A stretch of DNA of 64,000 nt, taken from NCBI GenBank assembly GCA_944322325.1, contig CALUOQ010000005.1, positions 62,001-126,000 of the forward strand. The letters run 5' to 3'. Position 1 is the first letter of the stretch; each line of letters begins with the position of its first letter. This stretch comes from an uncultured Alloprevotella sp. Its GTDB lineage: Bacteria > Bacteroidota > Bacteroidia > Bacteroidales > Bacteroidaceae. The translations under genes and the position numbers were made by a program. Of the stretch, positions 1 to 8,639 are shown piece by piece. The notes under the pieces are model-generated. The model was not told where the DNA came from. It made no database searches and saw only the letters and a program-made list of their open reading frames with translations.

Positions 1-446
1 CAGCGCTCCCAGTTCCACCAGGCCGCCGTGTAGCTCACCGTGCAATAGTTCATGTAGACGCGATAGCGCCCGCGGATGGTATCGCGCCGCGTCGAGGCAG
101 GCAGCGGCAGTCTGGCAGGCAAGTCCAGCTGGTCGCCCAGCCAGGAGACGTGCGCATTGCAGTCGTACTTCAGATACTGATTGTAAGCCGTAGCCAGCGC
201 CACGGGGTTGTTGCCGCGCAGCAGGACTTTCCCCCGCTTGCTCCCGACTTCGTAGACGTCGACGCTGTCTCCCGTAGCCATCAGCTCCAGGCGGAACTGA
301 TCGCCGTAGCCCGGCGTCACGCGCTCTATCAGGTCGTAAACCGCCCGCACCTGCGGGGCGTGTGTGGCGCACGCCGAGAAGGCTAGCACCATAGGCGCGA
401 CAAACAGCGCACGCCACAATGTCGAAAATTTCAGGCTCTTTCTCAT
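1..446 (-). CDS. alpha-N-acetylglucosaminidase (GH89) lipoprotein, 5' part only
   Basis: The reading frame starts at ATG 446 on the minus strand and runs off the left edge, so only about 148 residues are visible. A lipoprotein signal with lipobox LAFSAC comes first. The next part reads like the N-terminal domain of NAGLU-type GH89 enzymes, with GNNPVALATAYNQYLKYDC and the aromatic stretch YRVYMNYCTVSYTAAWWNWE. Family members remove terminal alpha-GlcNAc from host glycans such as mucin or heparan fragments; here the enzyme would sit on the cell surface or in the periplasm. The catalytic residues lie beyond the window, so activity cannot be judged. It is divergent from the aspartyl protease gene that follows. 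Confidence 0.85.
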   Translation of the reverse strand, partial: MRKSLKFSTLWRALFVAPMVLAFSACATHAPQVRAVYDLIERVTPGYGDQFRLELMATGDSVDVYEVGSKRGKVLLRGNNPVALATAYNQYLKYDCNAHVSWLGDQLDLPARLPLPASTRRDTIRGRYRVYMNYCTVSYTAAWWNWER

Positions 447-746
447 CGTTTTATTATAGTTAGAGAGGTTTTACTGCCGTCGGGGGCTTCGCGGTCTCCG
501 CTCCACCCGTTTACACTGAAAGCCGACCGCGACGTCAGCCCGTCGCTTGCAAAATAAGCAAGTTTTTCGCAAACACTGCGCAACGATACCCACAAAAAAC
601 GCACGTTCCTCCAAACATCGCGCAAAAGCCACCCCACGGATGAGATGGCCGTGCCTTGCACGCACATGGGGGCGGCCATGACGACGCGCCCCGCGTGCAC
701 GCCCCCGACTGCCGTAGATGAAGCCGGCCAAACTACGGCAGGGAGA

Positions 747-826
747 ACAAGTGTAGTCCCCGTTTTTACAAGTACTACGATAGAAAATTCTATCGTAGTA
801 CTTGTAAAAACTGTCGTAGTACTTGT
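747..826. repeat. 21-bp-period palindromic element, copy 1 (4 units)
   Basis: Units start at 747, 768, 789 and 810, exactly 21 bp apart: ACAAGTGTAGTCCCCG, ACAAGTACTACGATAG, TCTATCGTAGTACTTGT and ACTGTCGTAGTACTTGT. They are separated by A/T-rich spacers. Units 2 and 3 form a perfect 16-bp inverted repeat (768-783 with 790-805) around a 6-nt loop. This copy is intergenic, between divergent genes. Confidence 0.9.
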
Positions 827-945
827 TTCGCCCCAGTCTGCCATAGACTTGCGAAGGCGCACCGCCAAGAAAAATGAAGACGGTCTCCCCTACGCCTTAC
901 GCCGTTAAATTCTGAAAAATCAGCGCGTTCGTCTTCATTTTTTCG

Positions 946-953
946 CACTTTTG
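946..953 (+). promoter_or_regulatory. weak -7 box upstream of the aspartyl protease gene
   Basis: CACTTTTG is a one-mismatch match to the Bacteroidota -7 consensus TAnnTTTG, 43 bases before the chosen ATG at 997. No clear -33 TTTG was seen. Confidence 0.4.
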
Positions 954-996
954 CGGCCGGACAGGGGCCTTAGTGTTCCGCTCGAGTTCTTTCACA

Positions 997-3507
997 ATGA
1001 AACGAAGCCTGCTTTTTTTCCTGCTCAGCCTCCTCGCGTTTCTCCCCGCCACCGCCGGCCCTCGCGACAGCCTGTACCTCCACATGGTCGAGCTGGCCAT
1101 GGAGGGCAACCTGCGCGCCCTGCGCCCGCTCTACGCCCAGTATCGCGACTCGCTGCCCCCGATGTACCGTCTGGCCTGCGACCTGACCGTGGCCGACGAC
1201 GACTGCGACGACGCCCGCTTCGTGGAGTGCATCGACAGCCTCGACCATTTTTACAGTCACCACATCCCGGCGGCCAACCGTGCCGTCTGGGCCGTACAAA
1301 AGGCAGCCGCCCTCTGCCGGCTCGGCCGTTACCCGGACGCCGCCGCCTACTGCGAACGCGAGCTGAAGCGTCTGGACCACGACCCGCAACCGTCCGTGCA
1401 AGCCAAACAGCTGGTCTACTATCGCGACAAGGGGCTGCGCTACGCCGATACCCTCTCCGTTCGGGGCCGGATACTGGGACTGACGGACCGCGGCGACATC
1501 GAAGGCCTGCTCCGCCTTTGCGCGGAAGCGGACACCTCCCTGCTCGACGCCTACCCGGCCCAACGCCTGCGCCTCACCTTGGGCGAAGCGCTTAACCGCC
1601 CGGACGATGTGCTCGGCGCGACGCGACTGCTGCTTACCGCCCTGACCGACTCGCTCGACACCGACGGTGCCCGGTCCGCGTTCACCGCTTCGGCCCGCGT
1701 ACTGGCCTACCGGGGCGAGTGGGACCGCCTCGGCAGGCTCTGCGCCACCTATGCCGAACGTTTCGACAGCACGGACTATGCCGTGCGGCGCTATGCCTAT
1801 CTCGCACAGGCGCTGGCCGGCTGTCCGCCCAGCCAAGTGACGCGCCCTGCGGGCGACTCGTTCGTCATGACGTCGTACGACTGGCCCCTCACCACCACCC
1901 TGCGCGTCAACGGCCGCCTGCTCCCCGACGTCATCGTCGATACGGGTTCGCCGTTCACCCTCCTCACGCGGAGTGACGCCGAGACCTGCGGCGTCCGCCT
2001 GCTCGCCGACACGGTGGAAACCGGCTCAGCCTTCGGACCCGTCATGGCGTGCACCGGTTACGCTGACGAAGTGATCCTCGGCGAGGTGCGCCTGCAACAC
2101 ATCGTCGTACTCGTCCGCCTGGACGACGCCTCCCGGCCCGGACAGACTCCGGTCAGCCTGCTGGGACTTAACGACCTGCGCCGCATCGGGCGGGTGGAGT
2201 TCCACGCCGACCGGCTCGTCTTTCCCCGTCCCGGCACTGCCGGACAGGAGGCTTCCCCCAATTTCTACTTCCACGCTCAAGGCATCCGCTTGCCCGCCAC
2301 CCACGAAGGCCGACACTGCACGTTCAGCTTCGACACCGGCGCTGCGGCCCAGGTACTCTCCGCGGCAACTTTCCGGCCCGCCGCCACCGACACGGCCCGC
2401 TTTGTCCTCCATGCGGCCGGCGCCGACACGCGCCTGCCTTTCGTCGTCCTGGCCGACGGGCGCGCCCCCGACTACGACGGTATGCTCGGTATGGGCTTCG
2501 TACGCTGCTTCCGCCGGTTCGTGCTCGACTTCACGACCATGCGAATCACCGGCACCGAACCCGTCAGCCATACCCGCCAACACCGCACCGCCGCCTACTG
2601 GATCAACCGCGGCGACTGGTTTGGCCTCGAGCGCAACGCGGCCTCACTGTCGCGCACCCAAAACCACGAGGGGCGCAACCTGACGCGCCTGTTCGTTGCC
2701 TTCGGGAAAAACCGGCCCGACTCCGTCGTCGCGCAGGCCGAGCGGCAACTGCGCTACCCCGGTTACGACACCGCCACGCGCACCACCTTTATGCTGCAAA
2801 AGGAGCACGCGCTCGAGGAACTGGGGCACTACGCCGAAGCCGCTGCACTGCTCGACAGCGTGACTCCGCTCAAGGAAACCGCCACGATGTCGGAAAAGAA
2901 CCTGACTGCGCGGCGCGCCATTCTCCGGTCGCTGAGCCACGAAGCGCCTCCCGCCATGGAACTCGCCCAAACGACAGCCATCAGGCACGATGCCGACGGG
3001 CTCTACCCGGTCAGCGTCAACGGCCGGACAGGCCAAGCGCTGATAGACCTGAACAGTTACCGCACCACGATGCCCCGGCGGCTGGCCCGCCGCATGAAAG
3101 TGCGCATCGTCACAAGGCACCCCCACCTCGACGACGGAACGGCGCAAATCGGCGTCATCGACAGCCTGCGCATCGGGCACGCCGTGTTCCGAAACCTTGT
3201 GGTCAACCTCGTCAAGGACAAAAAAGCGCCCATCACGCTGGGCCTTGACCTGCTGCGCCACACCGGGCAGGTACGGCTTACCCGCGACAGCCTCGCCCTT
3301 ACGCCCAAAGGCACAGCCCTCCCGAAGCGACCGACACTGCCCCTGCGCATGGCTGGCGGACGTCTTTGGCTCCCCGCCGCCAACGAGGTCCACGCACCCT
3401 ACGACGACGTGACGCTGCGAACCAGCCAGGACAGTCCCTCGCTGACCGGTTTTCTCAGGAAACAAAAAAGCCTCACACTCGACTTCGAGCACATGCGTGC
3501 CTGGTGA
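997..3507 (+). CDS. secreted retropepsin-like aspartyl protease family protein
   Basis: 836 residues from the ATG, which begins a good signal peptide (MKRSLLFFLLSLLAFLPATA). A GTG 24 bases upstream would put charged residues before it and was not chosen. After a helical repeat-like N-terminal part there are two clear aspartyl protease signatures, VIVDTGSPFTLL (Asp315) and FSFDTGAAAQVLS (Asp446). A third related segment near residue 684 reads LIDLNSYRTTMP, with DTG changed to DLN. Retropepsin-like proteases work as pairs of DTG half-sites, so the first two repeats may form an active pair and the third may be structural. The C-terminus lacks a sorting domain. The substrate is unknown. It stands alone, with its own weak promoter. 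Confidence 0.75.
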   Translation: MKRSLLFFLLSLLAFLPATAGPRDSLYLHMVELAMEGNLRALRPLYAQYRDSLPPMYRLACDLTVADDDCDDARFVECIDSLDHFYSHHIPAANRAVWAVQKAAALCRLGRYPDAAAYCERELKRLDHDPQPSVQAKQLVYYRDKGLRYADTLSVRGRILGLTDRGDIEGLLRLCAEADTSLLDAYPAQRLRLTLGEALNRPDDVLGATRLLLTALTDSLDTDGARSAFTASARVLAYRGEWDRLGRLCATYAERFDSTDYAVRRYAYLAQALAGCPPSQVTRPAGDSFVMTSYDWPLTTTLRVNGRLLPDVIVDTGSPFTLLTRSDAETCGVRLLADTVETGSAFGPVMACTGYADEVILGEVRLQHIVVLVRLDDASRPGQTPVSLLGLNDLRRIGRVEFHADRLVFPRPGTAGQEASPNFYFHAQGIRLPATHEGRHCTFSFDTGAAAQVLSAATFRPAATDTARFVLHAAGADTRLPFVVLADGRAPDYDGMLGMGFVRCFRRFVLDFTTMRITGTEPVSHTRQHRTAAYWINRGDWFGLERNAASLSRTQNHEGRNLTRLFVAFGKNRPDSVVAQAERQLRYPGYDTATRTTFMLQKEHALEELGHYAEAAALLDSVTPLKETATMSEKNLTARRAILRSLSHEAPPAMELAQTTAIRHDADGLYPVSVNGRTGQALIDLNSYRTTMPRRLARRMKVRIVTRHPHLDDGTAQIGVIDSLRIGHAVFRNLVVNLVKDKKAPITLGLDLLRHTGQVRLTRDSLALTPKGTALPKRPTLPLRMAGGRLWLPAANEVHAPYDDVTLRTSQDSPSLTGFLRKQKSLTLDFEHMRAW

Positions 3508-3585
3508 AACGGCTTTGCCCTGCTTTTGTGCCCCCTATTACCGCACAAATCGGCCACGAACCAACGTCCGTCGATTATTTCTCCC

Positions 3586-3593
3586 TATATTTG
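3586..3593 (+). promoter_or_regulatory. -7 box for the alpha-galactosidase gene
   Basis: TATATTTG matches the Bacteroidota -7 consensus TAnnTTTG, 37 bases before the ATG at 3631. Confidence 0.7.
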
Positions 3594-3630
3594 CTGAGCA
3601 ATTACTACGAACCTCATCAAAACACGCACT

Positions 3631-5376
3631 ATGAAACTGCTTAGAACAACGGCTCTGCTGGGCATCGCCCTCCTGACAGTCTCCGGCGCTTCGGCCTACG
3701 ATCCTCCCACTATGGGCTGGAGCTCGTGGAACACCTACCGCGTCAACATCAACGAAGACCTGATTAAGAAACAAGCCAAGGCCATGGCCGACCAGGGCCT
3801 TAAGGAAGTCGGGTACAAGTTCATCAACATCGACGACGGCGCCTACGAAGGCCGCGACGCCGACGGCAACCTCAAGCCCCACTCCACCCGCTTCCCGAAC
3901 GGACTGAAACCCGTGGTGGACTACATCCATAGTCTCGGGTTTAAGGCCGGCACCTACTCCGACGCCGGACATAACACCTGCGGCAACTATTGGGACAACG
4001 ACCCCGGTGGCGTAGGCATCGGCCTTTACGAGCACGACCAGCAGGATGCCGACTTTCTGTTCAAAGAGTTAGGTTTCGACTTCATCAAGGTGGACTTCTG
4101 CGGCGGCGACCCGGGCCAGAACACAGAAAAGCTGGACCTCGACGAACGCACGCGCTACACGGCCATCCATGAAGCTATCCTCGGCATGGGGCGCACCGAC
4201 GTGCGCATGAACGTCTGCCGCTGGGCCTATCCGGGCAGCTGGGTACACGACGTGGCCAGCTCGTGGCGCATCTCGGGCGACATCACCAACAGCTGGAGCT
4301 CCGTGAAAGGCATCATCGACAAGAACCTTTTCCTTTCGGCCTATGCCACCGAAGGCCACTTCAACGACATGGACATGCTCGAAGTAGGCCGCGGCATGAC
4401 CGTCAACGAGGACCGCACGCACTTCGGCATGTGGTGTATCATGAGCTCGCCGCTGCTCATCGGTTGCGACATGACCACTATCGACGAGACTACGCTCGCC
4501 CTGCTCAAGAACGAGGAACTCATCGCGCTCAACCAGGATCCACTTGCCTTGCAGGCTTACCCGGTTCAGGAAAGCAACGACTGCTACGTGCTCGTCAAGG
4601 ATATTAAAGAGCGGCACGGCAACACGCGCGCCGTGGCTTTCTATAACCCGACCGACGGCAACCGTACTGTCCGCATCGACCTCGACAAACTGAGCCTGTC
4701 GGGGACCATCAAGGTGCGCGACGCACTGGGCCAGCGCGACGTCGCCGACATCACCAACACGTTCTACTCCACCATGGTACCGGCCCACGGCGTCCGCATC
4801 TACGTCATGCAGGGCGAACGCATCGAACAGGAGCGCTACGAGGCCGAAAACGCCTGGCTCGAACAATACTCAGCCATTGCCGAAGGTGACTTCGCGCGGG
4901 TGCAGTATGCCGGCAACCTGTCGTGCGGCAGCAAGGTAGGCTATCTGGGCGACGGCGAGCTGAAAGACAATTTCCTCGAGTGGCGCGACGTGTACAGCAA
5001 AGAAGGCGGCGACTACACGATTGACATTGCTTACATCAGCGGTGAGGACCGCTCGATGACCGTAACCGTCAACGACGAAGAGCCGGTCACGCTCGAAAAT
5101 CTCAATTCGGGCAACTGGGTGAAAGTTGCCACCACCTCGCTCAACGTCAAGCTGAAACCCGGCTCCAATACCATCCGGCTGTCCAACGCCAAGGGATGGG
5201 CGCCTGACGTCGACTACATCGACGTGAAGAAGGCCGTGCCCGACGGCATCGCCCAAGCTCCTACCACACAGACCGACGCCGAATCCGCAGCCTACTACGG
5301 CATCGACGGCCGCCAGCTCGAGAAAAGCCCGGAAAAGGGTCTCTACATTCACGACCACCAAGTCAAGGTGAAATAA
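3631..5376 (+). CDS. secreted alpha-galactosidase, GH27, with C-terminal carbohydrate-binding module
   Basis: 581 residues with a signal peptide ending near ASA. The GH27 barrel starts at PPTMGWSSWNTYRVNI. The nucleophile is Asp155 in KVDFCGG and the acid/base is Asp217 in SSWRISGD, the expected pair of this family. The Greek-key beta domain ends near residue 395. It is followed by a CBM6/35-like module starting at YEAENAWLEQYSA, and the protein closes with a short tail (YYGIDGRQLEK...) often seen in secreted proteins of this order. It would release terminal alpha-galactose from plant or host glycans in the periplasm. No SusC/SusD pair is adjacent. The gene has its own promoter and a terminator after it. 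Confidence 0.93.
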   Translation: MKLLRTTALLGIALLTVSGASAYDPPTMGWSSWNTYRVNINEDLIKKQAKAMADQGLKEVGYKFINIDDGAYEGRDADGNLKPHSTRFPNGLKPVVDYIHSLGFKAGTYSDAGHNTCGNYWDNDPGGVGIGLYEHDQQDADFLFKELGFDFIKVDFCGGDPGQNTEKLDLDERTRYTAIHEAILGMGRTDVRMNVCRWAYPGSWVHDVASSWRISGDITNSWSSVKGIIDKNLFLSAYATEGHFNDMDMLEVGRGMTVNEDRTHFGMWCIMSSPLLIGCDMTTIDETTLALLKNEELIALNQDPLALQAYPVQESNDCYVLVKDIKERHGNTRAVAFYNPTDGNRTVRIDLDKLSLSGTIKVRDALGQRDVADITNTFYSTMVPAHGVRIYVMQGERIEQERYEAENAWLEQYSAIAEGDFARVQYAGNLSCGSKVGYLGDGELKDNFLEWRDVYSKEGGDYTIDIAYISGEDRSMTVTVNDEEPVTLENLNSGNWVKVATTSLNVKLKPGSNTIRLSNAKGWAPDVDYIDVKKAVPDGIAQAPTTQTDAESAAYYGIDGRQLEKSPEKGLYIHDHQVKVK

Positions 5377-5411
5377 AGCCCCCGCCCCCGCATCAGACGA
5401 AGACATGAAAC

Positions 5412-5461
5412 AATCAACCCCTGCGGCAGGCCTTAAAACCAAGGCGCCACAGGGGTTGATT
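5412..5461. terminator. bidirectional terminator between convergent genes
   Basis: Perfect 12-bp inverted repeat AATCAACCCCTG / CAGGGGTTGATT (5412-5423 and 5450-5461) with a further CCTT/AAGG stem inside the loop. It lies between the stops of the convergent GH27 and esterase genes. Confidence 0.75.
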
Positions 5462-5493
5462 ACGTCTATAAGGGTTTGCTCCTGCACGGTGGG

Positions 5494-7254
5494 TCACTCC
5501 ACGTATGGCCTCAGGGCTTTCGCCAACCGTCGGTAACCGTCGTGGTTCGGATGCAGCCCGTCGGAAAACAGTTTCTCGTCGATTTTCCCGTCTCGCTGCA
5601 ACAAGACCTTCCCCACGTCGATGACCTCGACCTGCGGGGTGTCCTTCAAAGCCTGCTCCAGCATGGTGTTCAGCCGCCTGAGTCGTTCCTCAGCACCGCG
5701 CCGCGGCAAAATCTTCACCACGTACACTTGCGCCCGGGGCTGCTTCGCCCGCACGATACGCACCAGGTCCTGCACGCCCGCCACGATGGCCGAGTCCGTG
5801 TCAAGCTCCAGATTGTTCGTCCCGGCCATCATCAACACGCGGTCGGCCGTGAATCCATCCAGTTCACCATGCAACAGGCGCCAGCCTATGTTCTCAATGC
5901 GGTCCCAGCCGAAACCTAAATTTACGGCAGTCCGCCCCTTGAACAAGCGGCGCCATACGTCGTCGGCCTCCCGCTTTCGCTCGTAAGGCAAACCACCCCA
6001 GTAATGCGTAATGGAGTTGCCAATCATCACCACGTCGGGTTGGTTAGCCGCATTGTAAGCCAGAATTTCCTCATGCCGGCTCAACCAGTTATAAGTGCCG
6101 CCATCCCGCTCCTGACGGCAGGGCACGAAACTGAGGGGGCTGACACCGGGATAAAGAATGGCGTCGAGAGCCTTCACGTAAGCGTCGGCATATTGTTGCA
6201 TCCCTAAGTCCGACGCATGTATGCCGTCCACCTGACTGTCCATACTCAGTCCCAGTTCTTCCTGCGTCAGGTAAAACAATGGCGCAGCCTCCGTCCGCAT
6301 TTTCTCATACACCGCCCGCAATTGCTCATTGGGTTCGCGGAATTCCTTTTCTTTCGGTTGCGAAGCGCGATAGCCCATGTATCCGTCGTGCTCTACCAAC
6401 AGGATAGGCGCCCGGCTCTTGCTACGCAACAAGCGGAGTCCGGCCTCGAGTCGCGACTGTATCAGTCCGACCCGGTCGCCTGTCATGTTGGGCATACAGT
6501 CGATGACGTAAACCGCGGCGTCGACCTCAGCCAACAGACGAAAGACCTCCTCGTCCAGTTGTCCGTTGCCGGAAAAGCCAAGGTTTACCACCGGACAGTC
6601 CAGCCGCCGTTGCAGGATGTTGGTCCAGGCCATGCCAGGCCGCGAGGCACAGGCCCCTTGCGCTATCGAAGTGCCGTAAACCACCACGGGCTTCTCCGTC
6701 GACGGACGGACAAAGTCAAAACGGCTCCCGGCTGGCACTCCGATTTGCAAGAAGCTGACTCCGTTGTACAGCGGCAGATAGAGGGTGTACTCACTGCCGC
6801 GTTTGTGCGTGTTACGATAAGTCAGATTGTCGTAGACGTAGCGCACCGTGTCGCCAAAGCTGTAACGGCCCGCACACCAGTGCTGCTGCCCGTCGCAATC
6901 CGTTACATAAAGATCCACGCCGCTTACCCCCGTAGCCGGCATGTGGGGCATGGAAAAACCGCCCGTCACTTTGTATTTCACTTCTACCGACGGTGCGTTG
7001 GTAAGAAACTTCACATACAGTCCGGCGCACTGCCGCGAGAGGTCCCAGACCGGTTTCCGCACAACGGTTTCAGCCCTCGGCGGCAAGCGCTGGTAGCGCA
7101 GACCGATTTCATGGTTCCACCACCTGCCCTGCACGACGGACATGGTGTCCGCCACAGGGTTATACCACACGGTTTGTCCCCAAGCGGAAAACAACGGCAC
7201 ACCGGCCAGCAAAAGCAGGACGGCCAATCTCAGACAGGAATAAACGGTTCTCAT
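5494..7254 (-). CDS. secreted protein with two tandem SGNH/GDSL hydrolase domains
   Basis: 586 residues with a signal peptide ending in AWG. A beta-sandwich N-terminal segment is followed by a first SGNH domain with VVYGTSIAQG (nucleophile Ser196) and DGIHASDLG (Asp343, His346). A second SGNH domain has MIGNSITHYWGG (Ser414) and DGLHPNHDGY (Asp565, His568). Both catalytic sets look complete. Such domains are commonly carbohydrate esterases (acetyl-xylan or sialate O-acetyl esterases); two in one chain would suit substrates with two ester types. It would act in the periplasm or at the surface. The exact substrate cannot be read from sequence. Confidence 0.85.
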   Translation of the reverse strand: MRTVYSCLRLAVLLLLAGVPLFSAWGQTVWYNPVADTMSVVQGRWWNHEIGLRYQRLPPRAETVVRKPVWDLSRQCAGLYVKFLTNAPSVEVKYKVTGGFSMPHMPATGVSGVDLYVTDCDGQQHWCAGRYSFGDTVRYVYDNLTYRNTHKRGSEYTLYLPLYNGVSFLQIGVPAGSRFDFVRPSTEKPVVVYGTSIAQGACASRPGMAWTNILQRRLDCPVVNLGFSGNGQLDEEVFRLLAEVDAAVYVIDCMPNMTGDRVGLIQSRLEAGLRLLRSKSRAPILLVEHDGYMGYRASQPKEKEFREPNEQLRAVYEKMRTEAAPLFYLTQEELGLSMDSQVDGIHASDLGMQQYADAYVKALDAILYPGVSPLSFVPCRQERDGGTYNWLSRHEEILAYNAANQPDVVMIGNSITHYWGGLPYERKREADDVWRRLFKGRTAVNLGFGWDRIENIGWRLLHGELDGFTADRVLMMAGTNNLELDTDSAIVAGVQDLVRIVRAKQPRAQVYVVKILPRRGAEERLRRLNTMLEQALKDTPQVEVIDVGKVLLQRDGKIDEKLFSDGLHPNHDGYRRLAKALRPYVE

Positions 7255-7504
7255 TTTCAGATTTACACATTATATAATATAGAACTGATGCGCGCAGCAC
7301 AACCTGCGAAACCGTAAGTCGCCGGACTCCGCCGCGCACTTTGATGTCCGAAGTTACGCTTTCTTCGGCTATGCCGAGCTGTTTTTCCCGCGATTTAACA
7401 TTTGCGGTCCTTGCTTTTCCTGCTTTTCGGACTTCCGCCGTATGCTCACGCCGAGCGCCGCAGCCTACGGCCACGGCGGAACAATGGCGTATGTTTTTTT
7501 TCGC

Positions 7505-7512
7505 TATCTTTG
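7505..7512 (+). promoter_or_regulatory. -7 box for mnmA; decides the start codon
   Basis: TATCTTTG fits the Bacteroidota -7 consensus. It lies inside the long open frame but upstream of ATG 7527, so the first 62 codons of the frame are not expected to be transcribed from this promoter. Confidence 0.75.
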
Positions 7513-7526
7513 CCCCTAAAAACATC

Positions 7527-8621
7527 ATGAAACGAAAAGTCCTGGTCGGCATGTCCGGCGGCACTGACAGTTCGGCGGCTTGCCTGCTGTTACAGGACGC
7601 AGGTTTTGAAATAACCGGCGTCACGATGCGCGTATGGGACCTGCCCCGGCAATTTGACCCGGGCAGCGACCAACCACGCTTCATTGCCGAGGCGCGCGCG
7701 CTGGCCGATCGTCTGGGAGTCCGCCACTACGTGGCCGACGAACGCGAGGCATTCCGACAGACTGTAGTGCGCGACTTTATCGACGAATACTGCGCCGGAC
7801 GTACGCCCAACCCCTGCGTCATGTGCAATCCGCTCTTCAAGTTCCGCGTACTCACCGAATGGGCCGACCGTCTGAGCTGTGAATACATCGCCACAGGGCA
7901 CTACGTCAGGACCGAGACAGCGGAAGGACGGACTTACCTCCTCATGGGCGACGATCTCCGCAAGGATCAGTCCTATTTCCTCTGGCGTCTGTCGCAGTCC
8001 ACCTTGCGCCGTTGTCTCTTTCCGCTCGGCACGATGACCAAACCCGACGTCCGTGCCTACCTGTCCCGACGGGGCTTCGACGTGCAGGCCCGGCAGGAAG
8101 AATCAATGGAGGTTTGCTTTGTCGAAAGAGACTACCGCGATTTCCTGCGGGAACAAGCCCCCGACCTGGCCCGACGCGTAGCCGGCGGATGGTTTGTCGA
8201 CACGGCAGGACATAAGCTGGGCGAACACGCCGGAGTGCCCTTCTACACCGTGGGCCAGCGCAAGGGACTGGGCATCGCCCTCGGCCAGCCGGCTTACGTA
8301 CTGCGCCTCAACGCTGAGAAGAACACCGTCGTGCTCGGCTCGGAGGAGGACTTGCTCACGACAGCCTTTTTCGTAGAGCGCTGGCAGGCTGTCGACACGG
8401 ACGCGCTGTTCGGTGAAAACAACCTCAGCGTCAGGATTCGCTATCGCAGCGCCCGTCAATCCTGTCGCTGCGTTCGTTTGGACGACGGCCGTCTCCTGGT
8501 CCGGCTGGAGTGTCCGGCCTCGGCCGTCACGCCCGGCCAAAGCGCTGTATTCTACGTCGGACCGCGCCTCGTCGGCGGCGGATATATCGCCTCACAGCGC
8601 GGCATCGGACAATATCTGTAA
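7527..8621 (+). CDS. mnmA: tRNA-uridine 2-sulfurtransferase MnmA
   Basis: 364 residues from ATG 7527. The frame is open from 7341, but the family N-terminus is [16 protein letters not shown] and a promoter sits just upstream. The ATP-PPase loop SGGTDS is at residues 10-15. The catalytic cysteines are Cys100 in CVMCN and Cys197 in MEVCFVE, as in other MnmA proteins. It thiolates U34 of the Lys, Glu and Gln tRNAs in the cytoplasm, using sulfur relayed from a cysteine desulfurase. The final ~80 residues are the beta-barrel domain. It is followed 18 bases later by the subtilase gene, perhaps in one transcript. Confidence 0.93.
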   Translation: MKRKVLVGMSGGTDSSAACLLLQDAGFEITGVTMRVWDLPRQFDPGSDQPRFIAEARALADRLGVRHYVADEREAFRQTVVRDFIDEYCAGRTPNPCVMCNPLFKFRVLTEWADRLSCEYIATGHYVRTETAEGRTYLLMGDDLRKDQSYFLWRLSQSTLRRCLFPLGTMTKPDVRAYLSRRGFDVQARQEESMEVCFVERDYRDFLREQAPDLARRVAGGWFVDTAGHKLGEHAGVPFYTVGQRKGLGIALGQPAYVLRLNAEKNTVVLGSEEDLLTTAFFVERWQAVDTDALFGENNLSVRIRYRSARQSCRCVRLDDGRLLVRLECPASAVTPGQSAVFYVGPRLVGGGYIASQRGIGQYL

Positions 8622-8639
8622 CCCACAAATCCTTTCATA

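Larger units (their letters stand above)
447..996. other. 550-bp divergent intergenic region
   Basis: It holds no convincing gene. It lies between divergently transcribed genes and contains one copy of the 21-bp-period element (747-826) and a weak -7 box for the rightward gene (CACTTTTG, 946-953). An imperfect -7-like TTATTTTG near 551-558 on the minus strand could serve the GH89 gene. Open frames through the stretch have no signal or domain and cross the repeat element. Confidence 0.6.

Noticed and set aside
443-868. Minus-strand open frame of 141 codons upstream of the aspartyl protease gene.
   Set aside because: It crosses a repeat element, has no domain, overlaps the start of the GH89 gene in another frame, and has no promoter.
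973-996. GTG start giving a longer aspartyl protease.
   Set aside because: The ATG at 997 starts a standard signal peptide; the extension would place polar residues before it.
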